This document shows positions 63,195 through 64,000 of a stretch of 64,000 nucleotides of DNA, piece by piece. The notes below the pieces were generated by a model that was not told where the DNA came from, ran no database searches, and saw only the letters and a program-made list of their open reading frames with translations. This stretch comes from Methylocystis sp. SC2 (GTDB lineage Bacteria > Pseudomonadota > Alphaproteobacteria > Rhizobiales > Beijerinckiaceae): NCBI RefSeq assembly GCF_000304315.1, contig NC_018485.1, positions 2,512,501-2,576,500 on the forward strand. Direction: 5' to 3'. Made by a program: the position numbers and the translations under genes. Position 1 is the stretch's first letter, and every line of letters starts with the position of its first letter.

Positions 63195-64000
63195 TGACGG
63201 CGCTCAATCGTACGGACATTGTTATGCTCGACGCCTATGCGAGAGCGGGCGATCGACATGGCTATTATTCTTATCTAGCGAGCTTCGGCGACGGCTACGC
63301 GGGTCTAGCGCGTGATGTCGTGACAGGTCACACACTATCTGGTTACGTCGCGAATAATTACATGGAAACCGCTTTTCGCGAGCGTGGAATCAGCGTCACT
63401 CCCGATTTGATGAATAGAGTTGGTATTGAATTGATGCGCGAAGATTTGAAGGTGCGTCAAGACGAGGTAAAAATCGGCAAGTCCGGTCTGAATTTGGACT
63501 CGAATATTATTGCCGAATATCACAGGAGCGTTTTCGAAAAGTTCTCAGGAGGGAAAGTCGGCCTTGAGGCTTGGACAGCCGGTCAGCCGTTGAAAGATGC
63601 GTTGGCTGCTGGCGCCGCCACGGGAGATTATACGAAAGCCAATCAGGAATTTCGCTACATCCAGGAGCATCCTTGGTGTTACGGCATCGAGCAGGTCGGC
63701 AAACATAGTTTTCAGGACGGGATTGGCACTCAGTGGGGCACATGGGTGCAACGCAACACTATCGGCTTTATCCAATACCTAGCGAGAGGCGGCGAAATCC
63801 TCGACACAGCCGTTGAAGCGGGCGCCATTCCATTCCAGCCGCCGTTTTATCCATTCCAGGGAACATTAATTGATACATCGGCTCGCACTGGTCAAAACTA
63901 TTCTTTTGCGGACGTCCCAATAAACGGCTCAGTTCAATTCCTTGAGGACGGCAAGGCAGGTTCTAACGGCGCCTCCAAATCCCAACTCGACGTGACGCGT
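63194..64000 (+). CDS. large unrecognised ORF, 3' end beyond window (possible effector)
   Basis: An open frame of at least 269 codons from the ATG at 63194, overlapping the previous stop by one base, and still open at the window end. It reads MTALNRTDIVMLDAYARAG and later YSYLASFGDGYAGLARDVVTG, FRYIQEHPWCYGIEQVGKH, and QRNTIGFIQYLARGGEILD. It has no signal peptide or membrane segments. The GC content falls to about 43-50% in sampled lines, far below the rest. I do not recognise the family. Cargo-like proteins of type VI or other contact-dependent systems sometimes look like this, but no diagnostic domain is visible in this part. Confidence 0.6.
   Translation, partial: MTALNRTDIVMLDAYARAGDRHGYYSYLASFGDGYAGLARDVVTGHTLSGYVANNYMETAFRERGISVTPDLMNRVGIELMREDLKVRQDEVKIGKSGLNLDSNIIAEYHRSVFEKFSGGKVGLEAWTAGQPLKDALAAGAATGDYTKANQEFRYIQEHPWCYGIEQVGKHSFQDGIGTQWGTWVQRNTIGFIQYLARGGEILDTAVEAGAIPFQPPFYPFQGTLIDTSARTGQNYSFADVPINGSVQFLEDGKAGSNGASKSQLDVTR

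Overview
The window is high-GC DNA with densely packed, often overlapping genes and alphaproteobacterial gene content: Mla lipid transport genes, a NasS/NasT nitrate-sensing pair, a NirA-type assimilatory nitrite reductase followed by a protein phosphatase/kinase, and kdpFABC-kdpDE. My inference is a Hyphomicrobiales bacterium, possibly a Methylocystis/Methylosinus-like methanotroph. That comes from gene order and protein style, not from a database search.

Layout. 1-8.8 kb is ordinary chromosome: mlaE (cut by the window edge), mlaF, mlaD and a lipoprotein, then a methyltransferase, a [2Fe-2S] ferredoxin, a thioredoxin-reductase-like ferredoxin reductase, a phosphopantetheinyl transferase, an SRPBCC protein, an EI24/CysZ-like membrane protein and an NDUFA9-like protein. 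A tRNA-Leu(CAG) at 9.0 kb marks the start of a probable degraded genomic island. A 16-bp copy of the tRNA 3' end (plus a second shared 10-mer) reappears at 19.8 kb. Between the two copies lie an integrase stub, a type I restriction (HsdR) fragment, a headless histidine kinase, two TonB-dependent receptors, a PepSY membrane protein, a small cysteine-rich protein and a complete response regulator/histidine kinase pair. This looks like a metal or siderophore uptake module.

20.4-34.1 kb is a nitrate assimilation region: an outer-membrane protein preceded by a strong terminator, nasT (ANTAR antiterminator), nasS (nitrate sensor), then a tightly overlapping run of an FAD oxidoreductase, nirA, a flavoprotein reductase, nasA, narK and a PP2C phosphatase/Ser-Thr kinase fusion. 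Hexaloop hairpins of the kind bound by ANTAR proteins occur upstream of two of these transcription units. An IS630-type element sits directly after the kinase gene.

35-46 kb is a mosaic: a 47-residue membrane peptide, an unrecognised 291-aa protein, a CYTH-CHAD protein, a two-part glycosyltransferase of lower GC hemmed in by remnants of three different insertion sequences, a CZB-GGDEF protein with an altered active-site motif, and a 720-aa protein of unknown function. 46.1-54.2 kb is a complete kdp potassium-uptake operon with its kdpDE sensor genes and two extra tiny membrane ORFs upstream. 54.4-61.4 kb is a divergent tetR / RND efflux locus with a recognisable promoter and palindromic operator. 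The last 2.6 kb drops in GC and holds a truncated DUF4261-like gene, a predicted exported protein and a large unrecognised ORF running off the end. This resembles the edge of an effector/immunity-type or other acquired locus, but that is not proven.
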